Part shown: positions 19,443-27,250 of the stretch, piece after piece
Numbering within the stretch: position 1 is the first letter of the stretch
How the letters are laid out: each line of letters starts with the position of its first letter
From: Pseudodesulfovibrio sp.
GTDB taxonomy: Bacteria; Desulfobacterota; Desulfovibrionia; Desulfovibrionales; Desulfovibrionaceae
Assembly (NCBI GenBank): GCA_016744135.1
Contig: JADGEX010000002.1
Location: 124,001-188,000, forward strand
Length of the DNA: 64,000 bases
Direction: 5' to 3'
Notes under the pieces: model-generated
Database searches by the model: none
What the model saw: only the letters and a program-made list of their open reading frames with translations
Told to the model about the DNA's origin: nothing
Made by a program: the position numbers and the translations under genes

Positions 19443-19910
19443 TCAATCACATGGTTTCCATGGTTCGTTTACTTTTCGGTCATATCCATACAGCGGGATT
19501 GAATCCGGTAATATTGCGCCAACTATCGGAGTAAAAGGCTTATAAGTATACAAAACAGACACCTCGGCAAGTTGACATGGGGCACCGGGATCGTTGTCGA
19601 TGCCATCGCCTGAGGCTCCGAGATCCGGCCACGAGCGTACGTTGATCTCGTAGGATTCACTCTCCAGCGTCGTCAGAGCGGCTTCTGTTGCAGTGATGAT
19701 CTGGGAAAGACGCGTGCCTTCCTCGTCTCCTCGGCCGGTGGAGGCGAATCGAGCACCAATTTGGGCGGCCTTTTGTACGGTCAACCAAGAGTATGCGGCG
19801 TTGCCGCCTTCGACAACGCCCATTATCAGCATGAACAGGATAGGAAGGACGAGGGCCATTTCAACGGCAGCTATTCCTCTGTTGCGGGAGTTGTTTGTGT
19901 GTTTGCGCAT
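19443..19910 (-). CDS. TadE-family pseudopilin
   Basis: This 155-residue protein has the TadE N-terminus: a short basic stretch, then RGIAAVEMALVLPILFMLIMGVVEG, where the Glu at position 5 after the Gly is the pseudopilin processing hallmark. The hydrophobic helix inserts in the inner membrane before cleavage by the TadV peptidase encoded at 23.97 kb. The rest is a small periplasmic domain with two cysteines near its end. It is the last gene of the leftward pilus operon, 13 bp after the TadG-like gene. TadE-type minor pilins prime or shape the Flp pilus. Confidence 0.85.
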   Translation of the reverse strand: MRKHTNNSRNRGIAAVEMALVLPILFMLIMGVVEGGNAAYSWLTVQKAAQIGARFASTGRGDEEGTRLSQIITATEAALTTLESESYEINVRSWPDLGASGDGIDNDPGAPCQLAEVSVLYTYKPFTPIVGAILPDSIPLYGYDRKVNEPWKPCD

Positions 19911-19923
19911 AACCTTTATCTCC

Positions 19924-21255
19924 CTACAGCAGGCGCCAGCCGAGCTGCTTGCCTATTTGCTTGAATATCTCGGGGATGTCGTACACGGACGGTGCATCGA
20001 AGTAGTGGTCGTTTGTTCCAGGTTTGCTGGATGCGATTTCTTTCATGAGCGCAATGTCCGTATAGTCTGAACTGCCAAATCGGATGGCGAATATTTCTAC
20101 ACCCGCGTCCTTGGCCAATTGAGCCTCGGAGAGCATGTCATCATTAAGGACGCCGCTGTTTTCGCAGTGCGCGTCATCGCGTCCGCTGCCAAAATAGGCA
20201 TTGGTCCAGTAGTTATTGGGCCGATAAGAAGCCCGGTAGCTGCCGCCGCATTCGCCGTCTTCCGTATCGCCGTCAGTGAGTACGATCATGATTTTTCGGA
20301 AATCTTCTTTATCACCAGCCTGAGTGTATGGGGCTTCCGGTGTCAGGATGTGACGTGCCCACTTGATGCCTTCGGGGATGACAGTGCCGGACCATGCGCC
20401 CGTAGCGGTCTGGGTGTTGATGGAGTTGATGACGAGATCCTTGTTTTTGCTCAGGGGTAATGCCTTGGGCAGGTCAGAGCATGTATCAAGGGTAACTTTT
20501 CGTCTGTAATAAGAGGAGAGACGCCAGTAGTCGTCCATGAAATCTTCGTGGATGCCTTCGTTGAGACTTCCATCAGCATTGTAGCAACCGGCATCAAGCC
20601 CGGATTCTTCGCCTATGCGGACTTTCCCTCTGAATGGAACAAGGCCAACCTTGGTGTCCGGTGTTGCACCATCAGGAATCAGGAGTTCGGTTAATTCAAT
20701 AGAGGCCTGCTTGACCATATTGATTGGTGTACCTTTCATTGAACCGGAATTGTCGATGACAAAGACGACTTCCAGCTTGTTGAATCCAGCTGTTGCCCGT
20801 GCTTCAACCGTGGAGTCGGACATGCCGAGGACAGACATGAGCAGGAGGTTGACTTCCGCTTGTGCCGTTACTTCAACGCTTCGAATTTCGGTCCCGGCAA
20901 CAACGGACTTCACTTCAGCACTTTCCATGTTTTTGTCCACCATTGACTCAACAGCTTGTTGTACGATGCCTTTGGAAAGGTCTGGGTCGTAAGGAAGTTC
21001 GAGGCTTCCGGCCAAAGCACCCGCGTCCACCGCGGCTTGAAGCCGTGTGTGGGTCATGTACATGTTTCCCATATCAATGGCGATACCCGTAACTCCTATA
21101 AGGATGGGAAGTATCAGCGCTACGAGAGTGGTGACCGTTCCCTGACGGGCAGGGCTATGGCATCGGCATGGTTGTTTGAGCAACAAACTGGAAGTTCTTC
21201 GTATCTTCTTCAGGAGCGCTCGCGCTAGAATCGGTGCTGAACATTTGGTAGTCAT
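19924..21255 (-). CDS. TadG-like pilus protein with von Willebrand A domain
   Basis: This protein of up to 443 residues begins with a basic N-terminus and a TadE/G hydrophobic helix (TVTTLVALILPILIGVTGIAIDMG). A pseudopilin-like segment follows, and then a vWA domain whose MIDAS motif reads VVFVIDNSGSMKG near residue 163, with VLTDGDTEDGE near 326. TadG proteins are associated with the outer part of the pilus machine and adhesion. The frame overlaps the upstream tadE by 100 bp from its ATG at 21255; a shorter non-ATG start near codon 24-25 (TTG) would nearly remove the overlap. I keep the ATG because no clear ribosome site decides the matter. Confidence 0.82.
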   Translation of the reverse strand: MTTKCSAPILARALLKKIRRTSSLLLKQPCRCHSPARQGTVTTLVALILPILIGVTGIAIDMGNMYMTHTRLQAAVDAGALAGSLELPYDPDLSKGIVQQAVESMVDKNMESAEVKSVVAGTEIRSVEVTAQAEVNLLLMSVLGMSDSTVEARATAGFNKLEVVFVIDNSGSMKGTPINMVKQASIELTELLIPDGATPDTKVGLVPFRGKVRIGEESGLDAGCYNADGSLNEGIHEDFMDDYWRLSSYYRRKVTLDTCSDLPKALPLSKNKDLVINSINTQTATGAWSGTVIPEGIKWARHILTPEAPYTQAGDKEDFRKIMIVLTDGDTEDGECGGSYRASYRPNNYWTNAYFGSGRDDAHCENSGVLNDDMLSEAQLAKDAGVEIFAIRFGSSDYTDIALMKEIASSKPGTNDHYFDAPSVYDIPEIFKQIGKQLGWRLL

Positions 21256-21547
21256 AGGAAACCTCTACTGTGACGGTTTTGGCAACAGGGTCCATGATCA
21301 CGTTCGTGGATAGGTCCGTTGCATCGAGATCGGCAACCAGTGCAGTGACAAGCGCTTCAACATTGGCTTCATCTCCTTTTAGGAGTACATGCCGTGCGCC
21401 TTCCCTGCTGGCTTCCACCAGTGAAGAGTAAGTGTGCATGGCGTTGGCTCCTTCGATAAGAAGCATGAGTAAAAGAGCTATGACGGGAAGCACCAAGGCG
21501 AATTCTATTGCGGCAACGCCTTGACGTTTGGTGTCTTTTTTTCTCAT
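21155..21547 (-). CDS. TadE-family pseudopilin, first gene of leftward pilus operon
   Basis: This 130-residue minor pilin begins with KRQGVAAIEFALVLPVIALLLMLLIEG, with the Gly/Glu+5 arrangement needed for processing by a TadV-type peptidase. The rest is a small extracytoplasmic domain. It is the first gene of the leftward operon, with AGGAGAGCGGGG upstream of its ATG and a sigma-54 promoter 59-73 bp upstream. It overlaps the TadG-like frame at its 3' end. Function as a priming or minor pilin is inferred from family and context. Confidence 0.85.
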   Translation of the reverse strand: MRKKDTKRQGVAAIEFALVLPVIALLLMLLIEGANAMHTYSSLVEASREGARHVLLKGDEANVEALVTALVADLDATDLSTNVIMDPVAKTVTVEVSYDYQMFSTDSSASAPEEDTKNFQFVAQTTMPMP

Positions 21548-21605
21548 CCCCGCTCTCCTTGATTGTCCATTTTTATGCTTTGGTGTTGTTTATGGAAATA
21601 TATAC

Positions 21606-21620
21606 GCAATGGCTGTGCCA
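21606..21620 (-). promoter_or_regulatory. Sigma-54 promoter of the tadE/tadG operon
   Basis: Read on the minus strand, TGGCAC (21620-21615) and TTGC (21609-21606) stand with the exact 5-nt spacing of the -24/-12 consensus. The predicted transcription start lies near 21594, about 47 nt before the tadE start codon. A candidate activator site sits about 110 bp upstream at 21729-21747. Confidence 0.85.
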
Positions 21621-21728
21621 ACCAGAATGAAGGTTGGCAATGGTATGATATATGATCTTGGATTTATATAATAAAAAAAATTGTGACCAAAGAGCTTTAG
21701 GATTCGTATTGATAAGTAACGGTGCGAA

Positions 21729-21747
21729 TATCTATTTTTTGTGGATA
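21729..21747. promoter_or_regulatory. Candidate enhancer site 1 of the pilus regulator
   Basis: TATCTAT-TTTTT-GTGGATA is an inverted repeat with 7-bp arms and a 5-bp spacer. Three more copies of the same design lie upstream of flp. It is about 109 bp upstream of the leftward sigma-54 promoter and 60 bp upstream of the regulator gene, so it could serve both as enhancer and for autoregulation. Confidence 0.55.
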
Positions 21748-21806
21748 AGATTTTACGTTTCATGTAAAATCCCAATGTGGGTAGAAAGACATTCAGGAGT
21801 AAGCCT

Positions 21807-23192
21807 GTGGCAGAACGAATATTGATTGTAGATGATGACCGAGCTTTTCAGGGAATGCTTGTCGAAGCATTAATCGACAAGGGATATGACGTGGATACCG
21901 CTTCGACAGCCGAAGATGGTATTAAAAAAGCTGTGGCTGGAAAGTTCGATCTTATTCTTCACGATATAAAGCTGCCCGGTATGTCCGGGCTGGATGCTTT
22001 GCCACATTTGGCAGAGGCCGCACCTGGCGTGGATATCATTGTCATGACCGGTTATTCGTCCAAGGATTCTGGCGTAAAAGCCATGCAGCGCGGTGCGTAT
22101 GACTATTTCACCAAGCCGTTTTCATTGGGAGAGATGGAAGTGGTGGTCCGCCGTGCATTGGAAAAGCGGCGGATGCAGAAAGAGCTATCCGAACTGAAAC
22201 GGAAGGGCGGCACCAGCCCGTTGCATTCCATCATCGGTCAATCAGCTCCCATGATGGCGGTCAAGGAGCGGATTGCGCGTGTGGCTGAACTCAATGCCGA
22301 TGTTTTGGTTATGGGTGAAACCGGCACAGGTAAGGAACTTGTTTCAGATGTTATTCATGCCTTGAGTGCACGGGCCAAAGAGCCATTTGTCAAGATCAAC
22401 TGTGCTGCCATTCCTGAAAATCTTATAGAATCCGAATTGTTTGGACATGAGAAGGGGGCTTTTACCGGCGCGACTTCCATGAAGCAGGGTAAGTTTGAGC
22501 AGGCCAAGGGTGGCTCCCTTCTGCTTGATGAAATTGGTGATATGCCACTGCATCTGCAACCCAAACTGCTGCGGGCGGTGGAGCAAAAACAGGCTGAACG
22601 CGTGGGGGGCTCCAAATCCGTTATCTATGATGTGCGTATCATCGCGGCAACTAATCAGGAGTTGGAGCAGCGTGTTGAAGAGGGTAAATTCCGTAGTGAT
22701 CTCTATTATAGATTGAATGTGGCAACGCTCGTGTTGCCTCCGTTGAGAGATCGCAAGTCGGACCTTCCTCAATTAGCTGAATTCTTTTTGGATAGAGCGA
22801 ACCGAAGACTTGGTACAGACATCAGTTCCGTATCCAGTGCGGCCATGGAGATATTCTTCAATTATGATTGGCCGGGAAACGTGCGTCAGTTCGCCAATGC
22901 CGTGGAACGCGCTGCCATTTTTTGTAAATCCACGACTATTACCCCCGCTGAGGTTGATCAGGCTTTTACCAATACATCCCCTGTGGCAGATGTCGGCATG
23001 CATTTGCCCGTGAGCGAAGGAATTCCTTTGAAACAAGCACTTATCGATTATGAAAAAGTGCTTATTGAGAACGCCCTGCGTGCGTGCGGGGGGACCCAGA
23101 CCGAAGCGGCAAGTGTACTCGGTGTGTCTGCGAAGAATCTTTGGAATAAATTGAAAAAGCACGATATTAACCCGATATTATTTAGGAATTAG
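21807..23192 (+). CDS. Sigma-54-dependent response regulator (NtrC family) of the pilus locus
   Basis: This 461-residue activator has three domains. The receiver domain has phospho-acceptor Asp53 in LILHDIKLPGMSG. The AAA+ domain has Walker A GETGTGKE near 169, the sigma-54-contact loop GAFTGA near 217 and Walker B SLLLDEIGDMP. The C-terminal Fis-type helix-turn-helix includes TQTEAASVLGVSAKNLWNKL. GTG 21807 is chosen because AGGAG lies 7 nt upstream and the receiver domain starts at once; an in-frame GTG at 21777 has no ribosome site. It sits between two Tad operons that both have -24/-12 promoters, which makes it the likely activator of both. A partner kinase may be the one at 33.3 kb. Confidence 0.93.
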   Translation: MAERILIVDDDRAFQGMLVEALIDKGYDVDTASTAEDGIKKAVAGKFDLILHDIKLPGMSGLDALPHLAEAAPGVDIIVMTGYSSKDSGVKAMQRGAYDYFTKPFSLGEMEVVVRRALEKRRMQKELSELKRKGGTSPLHSIIGQSAPMMAVKERIARVAELNADVLVMGETGTGKELVSDVIHALSARAKEPFVKINCAAIPENLIESELFGHEKGAFTGATSMKQGKFEQAKGGSLLLDEIGDMPLHLQPKLLRAVEQKQAERVGGSKSVIYDVRIIAATNQELEQRVEEGKFRSDLYYRLNVATLVLPPLRDRKSDLPQLAEFFLDRANRRLGTDISSVSSAAMEIFFNYDWPGNVRQFANAVERAAIFCKSTTITPAEVDQAFTNTSPVADVGMHLPVSEGIPLKQALIDYEKVLIENALRACGGTQTEAASVLGVSAKNLWNKLKKHDINPILFRN

Positions 23193-23253
23193 TCACAGAT
23201 TTTTTCTTTCCCCTTCCTTTCTCCTTTCTTTTTGTCCGACACCTGAATCGGTA

Positions 23254-23272
23254 TATCCATCTTTTGTGGTTA
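23254..23272. promoter_or_regulatory. Candidate enhancer site 2
   Basis: TATCCAT-CTTTT-GTGGTTA repeats the 7-5-7 design of the site at 21729, with one mismatch in the right arm. It lies about 309 bp upstream of the flp sigma-54 promoter. Confidence 0.4.
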
Positions 23273-23286
23273 TTCTGAACTAATAT

Positions 23287-23324
23287 ACTCCAGAATTAGG
23301 CGTGAAAGCACCTAATTCTGGAGT
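23287..23324 (+). terminator. Perfect inverted repeat, probable terminator of the regulator gene
   Basis: ACTCCAGAATTAGG and CCTAATTCTGGAGT form perfect 14-bp arms around a 10-nt loop, 95 bp after the regulator stop. The downstream T-tract is weak (TTGGAGTTTTG). A transcription end is most likely; a regulator-binding role between enhancer copies cannot be excluded. Confidence 0.5.
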
Positions 23325-23355
23325 TTGGAGTTTTGAATGTGAACCTCTATACGTG

Positions 23356-23374
23356 AGTCCATTTTTTATGGATA
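23356..23374. promoter_or_regulatory. Candidate enhancer site 3
   Basis: AGTCCAT-TTTTT-ATGGATA shows the 7-5-7 arrangement with inner arms TCCAT/ATGGA perfectly paired. It lies about 207 bp upstream of the flp -24 box. Confidence 0.5.
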
Positions 23375-23436
23375 CGGCTAATATTCTGAAATTTAAGCTG
23401 ATTTTATGGAGATAGAGGAGAACAGGTCCTTGTCCG

Positions 23437-23455
23437 GATCTATAAAAAATAGATT
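23437..23455. promoter_or_regulatory. Candidate enhancer site 4
   Basis: GATCTAT-AAAAA-ATAGATT contains perfect ATCTAT/ATAGAT arms around a 5-bp spacer. It lies about 126 bp upstream of the flp -24 box, the usual distance for an NtrC-type enhancer. Confidence 0.55.
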
Positions 23456-23562
23456 CGCTTAAAAGGAGGGTGCAGTTAAAACAGATGTTTACGAATGGAA
23501 TATATATATTTCTCCTTATATTTTAGAATCTTGGATTTAAAAAAAATGAAGTTTTTTTTGTA

Positions 23563-23578
23563 TGGCACACGGGTTGCT
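23563..23578 (+). promoter_or_regulatory. Sigma-54 promoter of the flp-tad operon
   Basis: TGGCAC at 23563-23568 and TTGCT at 23574-23578 match the -24/-12 consensus with perfect spacing. Transcription should start near 23589, about 68 nt before the flp start codon. The region 23193-23656 holds no other gene; it contains this promoter, an inverted repeat and three candidate enhancer sites. Confidence 0.88.
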
Positions 23579-23656
23579 ATATCGAAATCGTGGCTGGTGC
23601 TTAACAGCAAAAAAATAAATTTCGATTTTACACGAAACAAACCAAGGAGAATGACA

Positions 23657-23833
23657 ATGACCAAGCTTATGAACCTTATCCTCGACGAAGAAGGCGCAAC
23701 CGCTATTGAATACGGTCTGATCGCCGCTTTGATCGCTGCTGGTATCGTTGGCGCAACTACCGCCTTGGGTGAACAGGTTGTTACAACTTTCGGTGTCATC
23801 AAGGACAAGATGGCTGAAGCCACCACTCCGTAA
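23657..23833 (+). CDS. flp: Flp-type major pilin
   Basis: This 58-residue prepilin is the main subunit of Tad/Flp pili. The leader ends in DEEG, followed by ATAIEYGLIAALIAAGIVGA, which carries the diagnostic Glu5-Tyr6 pair after the cleavage site and the hydrophobic assembly helix. ATG 23657 is set by AAGGAGA with 6-nt spacing; the ATG six bases earlier is too close. It is the first gene of the rightward operon under a sigma-54 promoter. A hairpin follows it, as is common for flp, and would raise its level over downstream genes. Confidence 0.93.
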   Translation: MTKLMNLILDEEGATAIEYGLIAALIAAGIVGATTALGEQVVTTFGVIKDKMAEATTP

Positions 23834-23878
23834 GTCGAAGAACAGCTAACCGTTTAACGGAAGCAGCCAGAGCAGTCG

Positions 23879-23917
23879 AACCGGGGCTTGCGGGAAAGGC
23901 CCGCCAGCCCCGGTTTT
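23879..23917 (+). terminator. Attenuating terminator between flp and tadV
   Basis: The stem AACCGGGGCT/AGCCCCGGTT with an inner GCGGG/CCCGC and a 5-nt loop is followed by TTTTG. Partial read-through would give high pilin and low machine expression. A smaller hairpin GTCTTCG/CGAAGAC follows at 23918-23940. Confidence 0.8.
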
Positions 23918-23974
23918 GTCTTCGAGGGGAAAACGAAGACAACTTTATCGGCTTACAGGATAATCGGGGGAACC

Positions 23975-24523
23975 ATGAATTTACTTATCAGTACCGTGCT
24001 CGCAGTAGCACTGATCATCGCTACCATCACCGACATTAAAAACCAGCGAGTATATAACTGGCTGACCTTTCCGGTTATTCTGGCCGGGTTTGCTACACAC
24101 ACTGTGTTCGGCGGGGTCGAAGGATTGAAATTCGCTGCTGGCGGATTCGCTCTCGGATTTATCGCTATGGCTATTCCTTATTTTATTGGCGTGATGGGAG
24201 CAGGTGATGTGAAGCTGATGGCTGGAGTTGGAGCGTGGCTCGGTTTTTCCAGCACTCTGACAGCCTTTTTGTTTACCTGCATTGCGGGTGGTATCTACGC
24301 CTTGGGCGTTCTTGCATTTGACAGGAAGGTCTTCAAGGCGGTTTTGAGCAATATTGCCAATACATTTACTGTCCTTGTAGCAACTCATTCGTTTAATTTT
24401 GCCCCCACCAAAACAGAAAATGCCCTGCCCCGACTTTGTTACGGCGTGGCCATCGCTGTGGGTACCGCTGCTGCCATGGTTTTACATGCCGTGCAGACCG
24501 GTACCGTTCACGGCGGCTACTAA
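23975..24523 (+). CDS. tadV: Prepilin peptidase, TadV/CpaA type (A24 family)
   Basis: This 182-residue inner-membrane aspartic protease cleaves Flp and TadE/F prepilins. Both catalytic aspartates are in place: TDIKNQRVYNW near residue 16 and GAGDVKLMAGVGAW near residue 73. It has about five to six membrane segments and lacks the methyltransferase domain of PilD. ATG 23975 has GGGGGAACC upstream; an in-frame frame extension to 23888 lies in the terminator hairpin. It follows flp in the tad operon and is 12 bp before cpaB. Confidence 0.9.
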   Translation: MNLLISTVLAVALIIATITDIKNQRVYNWLTFPVILAGFATHTVFGGVEGLKFAAGGFALGFIAMAIPYFIGVMGAGDVKLMAGVGAWLGFSSTLTAFLFTCIAGGIYALGVLAFDRKVFKAVLSNIANTFTVLVATHSFNFAPTKTENALPRLCYGVAIAVGTAAAMVLHAVQTGTVHGGY

Positions 24524-24535
24524 AGGAGGGACATC

Positions 24536-25351
24536 ATGAGTAAGTCCAAGAGAGCCTTGATACAAATTACTTTGTCACTGGTTCTGGCCGTTGTCGCTGG
24601 TGCCTTGATTTTTCAGTGGTCAAGCAGCGTAACCAAGGGGCCAACCAAGCAGGTCGCCGAGACGGTTCCCGTGGTTGTGGCCAAGGTGGACATCAAACGC
24701 GGTCTCAAGTTGACCGAGGATATGATGGACGTTCGTGAGTACACCAAAGATTCCCGGCCCTCAGGTGCTTTTTCTGATCCTGCACAGATTGCTGGTCGTG
24801 TGGTAAATCAGACTGTCGGCGTCAATGAAGCCGTGACAGCCATGCGGTTGGCCGATGAATCCGTTATCGGCGGCGGTGTTAGTGCCCTCATCGAACCCGG
24901 CAAGCGTGCCATGGCCGTCAAGGGTAATGAGGTTATGGGATTGTCCGGTTTTGTTCGTCCAGGTGACGTGGTTGACGTCATTGCCACGTTGAGAGTTGGC
25001 AAGGATGAAATTCCCATCACCAAATTGGTGCTTGAGCGCATCAAGGTTATCGCCACCGGTACTCAGTTGACCCCTCCTGACGAGGAAGGGAAGACCGCAA
25101 GCGTGGATGTCTACACGTTGGAACTCAGTCCGTCTCAAAGCGAACGTCTGGCATTGGCCTCAACTCAGGGTACTTTGCATTTTGCCTTGCGGAATGAACA
25201 AGACGAGGCAACGGTGAGAACTACCGGTTCTGATATTCCCAAGACTGTCGCTGCTTTGCGTCCCATTGCCCCCATCCGACATATCAAGAGAAAAAAGATC
25301 GAAAAGGTCGAAGTCATTACCGGCGGTATGCGTTCGTCGGTTAAGTTCTAG
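24536..25351 (+). CDS. cpaB: Flp pilus assembly protein CpaB/RcpC
   Basis: This 271-residue periplasmic protein is anchored by an N-terminal hydrophobic segment (LIQITLSLVLAVVAGALIF). An SAF domain follows (about residues 43-105, VPVVVAKVDIKRGLKLTEDMM), then the RcpC region with VMGLSGFVRPGDVVDVI near 145. CpaB helps the secretin assemble or gate the pilus. It has a strong AAGGAGG ribosome site and lies 12 bp before the secretin gene. Confidence 0.92.
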   Translation: MSKSKRALIQITLSLVLAVVAGALIFQWSSSVTKGPTKQVAETVPVVVAKVDIKRGLKLTEDMMDVREYTKDSRPSGAFSDPAQIAGRVVNQTVGVNEAVTAMRLADESVIGGGVSALIEPGKRAMAVKGNEVMGLSGFVRPGDVVDVIATLRVGKDEIPITKLVLERIKVIATGTQLTPPDEEGKTASVDVYTLELSPSQSERLALASTQGTLHFALRNEQDEATVRTTGSDIPKTVAALRPIAPIRHIKRKKIEKVEVITGGMRSSVKF

Positions 25352-25363
25352 GGGGATGTCAGC

Positions 25364-26773
25364 ATGTATATCCAATCCAAACAATTTTTTATGGTGGTGT
25401 TGATTTATTTGATGGTGCTCCTGATTCCGGCCCTAGCCCAAGCCAAGACTACTGAAGCGATTAAGCTGACACTCGGCAAGTCTCTTGTCATAGATACAGA
25501 TTTCAAAGTGAGTCGCGTCTCTTTGGCTTCCGATACTTTGGTTTCCATTGTAGTCATTTCACCTCGACAGATTTATTTGACCGGGAATGAACTTGGTTCA
25601 ACGACCTTGACCCTGTGGTCCAACGGTGACGTGGCGGACGTGTTCGATGTGATCGTGACCCCGAATATGACGCATCTCAAGCGGATGATTCACGAGGTCA
25701 TGCCCAATGAGACAAACATCAAGGTTTTGACCTCGGGGGAATCCGTGACTCTGGCCGGTCATGTGTCCAATACTTCAAATTTGTCGTCCGTACTGGCACT
25801 GGCTGAAGCCGCAGCGCCTAATAAGGTCGTAAATCTTTTGACAGTGGATGGTATTCAGCAGGTCATGCTGGAAGTCCGCGTGGCTGAAATGTCCCGTTCC
25901 GTGACCAAGCGACTCGGTGTCAACTTTGCGGCCATCGGTTCCAATTTTTCTATTTATTCTATTATCAACAACCTGACAAAATACAACGCTGACGACGGCC
26001 TTTTCGAGTTGACCGATAACATTACTTTCAGTGGAGCCTACAAGACCGGTGGGACTTCCATTTTTGGCATGATCGATGCTCTCAAGGCCAACGGCCTAGT
26101 TCGTATGCTGGCTGAACCGAATTTGACTTGTGTGTCCGGTGAATCTGCTGAGTTTCTGGTTGGTGGTGAAGTGCCTATTCCCATGCCCGGTACACTCGGT
26201 AACGTATACATCGACTACAAGCCTTTCGGTATCGGCTTAAAGTTCGTGGCCACGGTCATGAGTTCCGGCAATATTAATCTTCAGGTTAATCCCGAAGTGT
26301 CCGAGCTGGATTATTCCAAATCCGTCGCCATATCCGGGTATGAAATCCCGACTATCTCCACCCGCCGAGCCAACACTGTGGTGGAATTGGGTGACGGTCA
26401 GTCTTTCGTTATCGCCGGCCTGATTAGCGATTCTCTCAAGGAAAATTCGAACAAGTTTCCCGGATTGGGCGAGATCCCTGTACTGGGGACCCTATTCAGC
26501 TCCAAGGATTTCTCCAGCAACAAGACTGAATTGGTGGTTTTGGTGACTGCCCATTTGGCAAAACCGGTGGATATGGCCTCCCAGACACTTCCTACGGATG
26601 GGTTCAAGGAACCGAGTGACAGTGAATTTTATCTCTTTGGTCTTATGGAAGGCATGGGCGGGGCCGAGACCGCCAAGGTCGCTGATGTTGGTTCCGGTGC
26701 TGCGGAACCCGGAACCGTGGTCCGGCCCGAAAGTGGATTTGACGGTGAGTTCGGCCATTCGTGGCCTCAATAG
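25364..26773 (+). CDS. cpaC: Tad pilus secretin CpaC/RcpA
   Basis: This 469-residue outer-membrane secretin of the type II/III family lets the Flp pilus pass the outer membrane. A signal peptide ends near LAQAK. N-terminal domains (residues about 28-180) include a pilus/BON-like segment. The secretin core shows LVGGEVPIPMP near 265, VNPEVSELD near 305, STRRANTVVELGDGQSFVIAGL near 327 and VLGTLFSSKDF near 375. A short low-complexity C-terminus follows. It lies in the tad operon 18 bp before the lipoprotein gene. Confidence 0.93.
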   Translation: MYIQSKQFFMVVLIYLMVLLIPALAQAKTTEAIKLTLGKSLVIDTDFKVSRVSLASDTLVSIVVISPRQIYLTGNELGSTTLTLWSNGDVADVFDVIVTPNMTHLKRMIHEVMPNETNIKVLTSGESVTLAGHVSNTSNLSSVLALAEAAAPNKVVNLLTVDGIQQVMLEVRVAEMSRSVTKRLGVNFAAIGSNFSIYSIINNLTKYNADDGLFELTDNITFSGAYKTGGTSIFGMIDALKANGLVRMLAEPNLTCVSGESAEFLVGGEVPIPMPGTLGNVYIDYKPFGIGLKFVATVMSSGNINLQVNPEVSELDYSKSVAISGYEIPTISTRRANTVVELGDGQSFVIAGLISDSLKENSNKFPGLGEIPVLGTLFSSKDFSSNKTELVVLVTAHLAKPVDMASQTLPTDGFKEPSDSEFYLFGLMEGMGGAETAKVADVGSGAAEPGTVVRPESGFDGEFGHSWPQ

Positions 26774-26791
26774 AAAAGTGCGGAGGATATC

Positions 26792-27073
26792 ATGCAGAAT
26801 TTTATGATTTATCTCGCCATCGTGGGAATCATGCTCCAGGCCGGCTGCGGCTCCATGTATGAGGTAGATTCAACCACGCCGCCTTTTGGGAGCTCGGTCC
26901 GCATGGCCGTGAAAAGCCAGACCGCTAATCCTGAAGCTGGTTCAGATGCGCCGGTTGTAGGACTCGACGGCAAGTATGCCGCGAAGGTCGCTGAGAAGTA
27001 TCAGTCTGGTCCGAAGGAAAAGAAGGAACGGGCATACGGCTCAATGTTTGGTGTTGTGGAGGCTCAGAACTGA
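26792..27073 (+). CDS. Small lipoprotein of the tad operon
   Basis: This 93-residue lipoprotein has lipobox LQAGC (Cys19) after a short hydrophobic segment. The mature part has FGSSVRMAVKSQTANPEAG and APVVGLDGKYA, which resemble the conserved core of small CpaD-like proteins in Tad loci. It may be the local counterpart of the CpaD/RcpB pilotin that helps the secretin, but it is much shorter than CpaD, so this is inference. Its stop overlaps the start of a 32-codon frame (TGATG). Confidence 0.75.
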   Translation: MQNFMIYLAIVGIMLQAGCGSMYEVDSTTPPFGSSVRMAVKSQTANPEAGSDAPVVGLDGKYAAKVAEKYQSGPKEKKERAYGSMFGVVEAQN

Positions 27074-27171
27074 TGCGTGGTTCAGGACACTTCGAGTATT
27101 GGCCCGAGCTTGTTCTCCTTGTGCTGATGTTGAGTGTCCTTATCCTGAATTTTACAGTGTTTGAAAATTAG
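27073..27171 (+). CDS. 32-residue membrane microprotein in the tad operon
   Basis: A 33-codon frame starts at ATG 27073, overlapping the lipoprotein stop by one base (TGATG), which suggests translational coupling. It encodes a short polar N-terminus with WPE and then one hydrophobic segment (LVLLVLMLSVLILNFTVF). No family is recognised. It fills most of the gap before tadZ. Similar one-segment microproteins sometimes tune membrane complexes; that role here is speculation. Confidence 0.5.
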   Translation: MRGSGHFEYWPELVLLVLMLSVLILNFTVFEN

Positions 27172-27250
27172 TGGTTGTACGGGGAAGACGGCGGGCGGCT
27201 TGCTCAGATCGTTGTACAGCCTAAAGAGGACTTTAGGGAGAGGGGGAACC

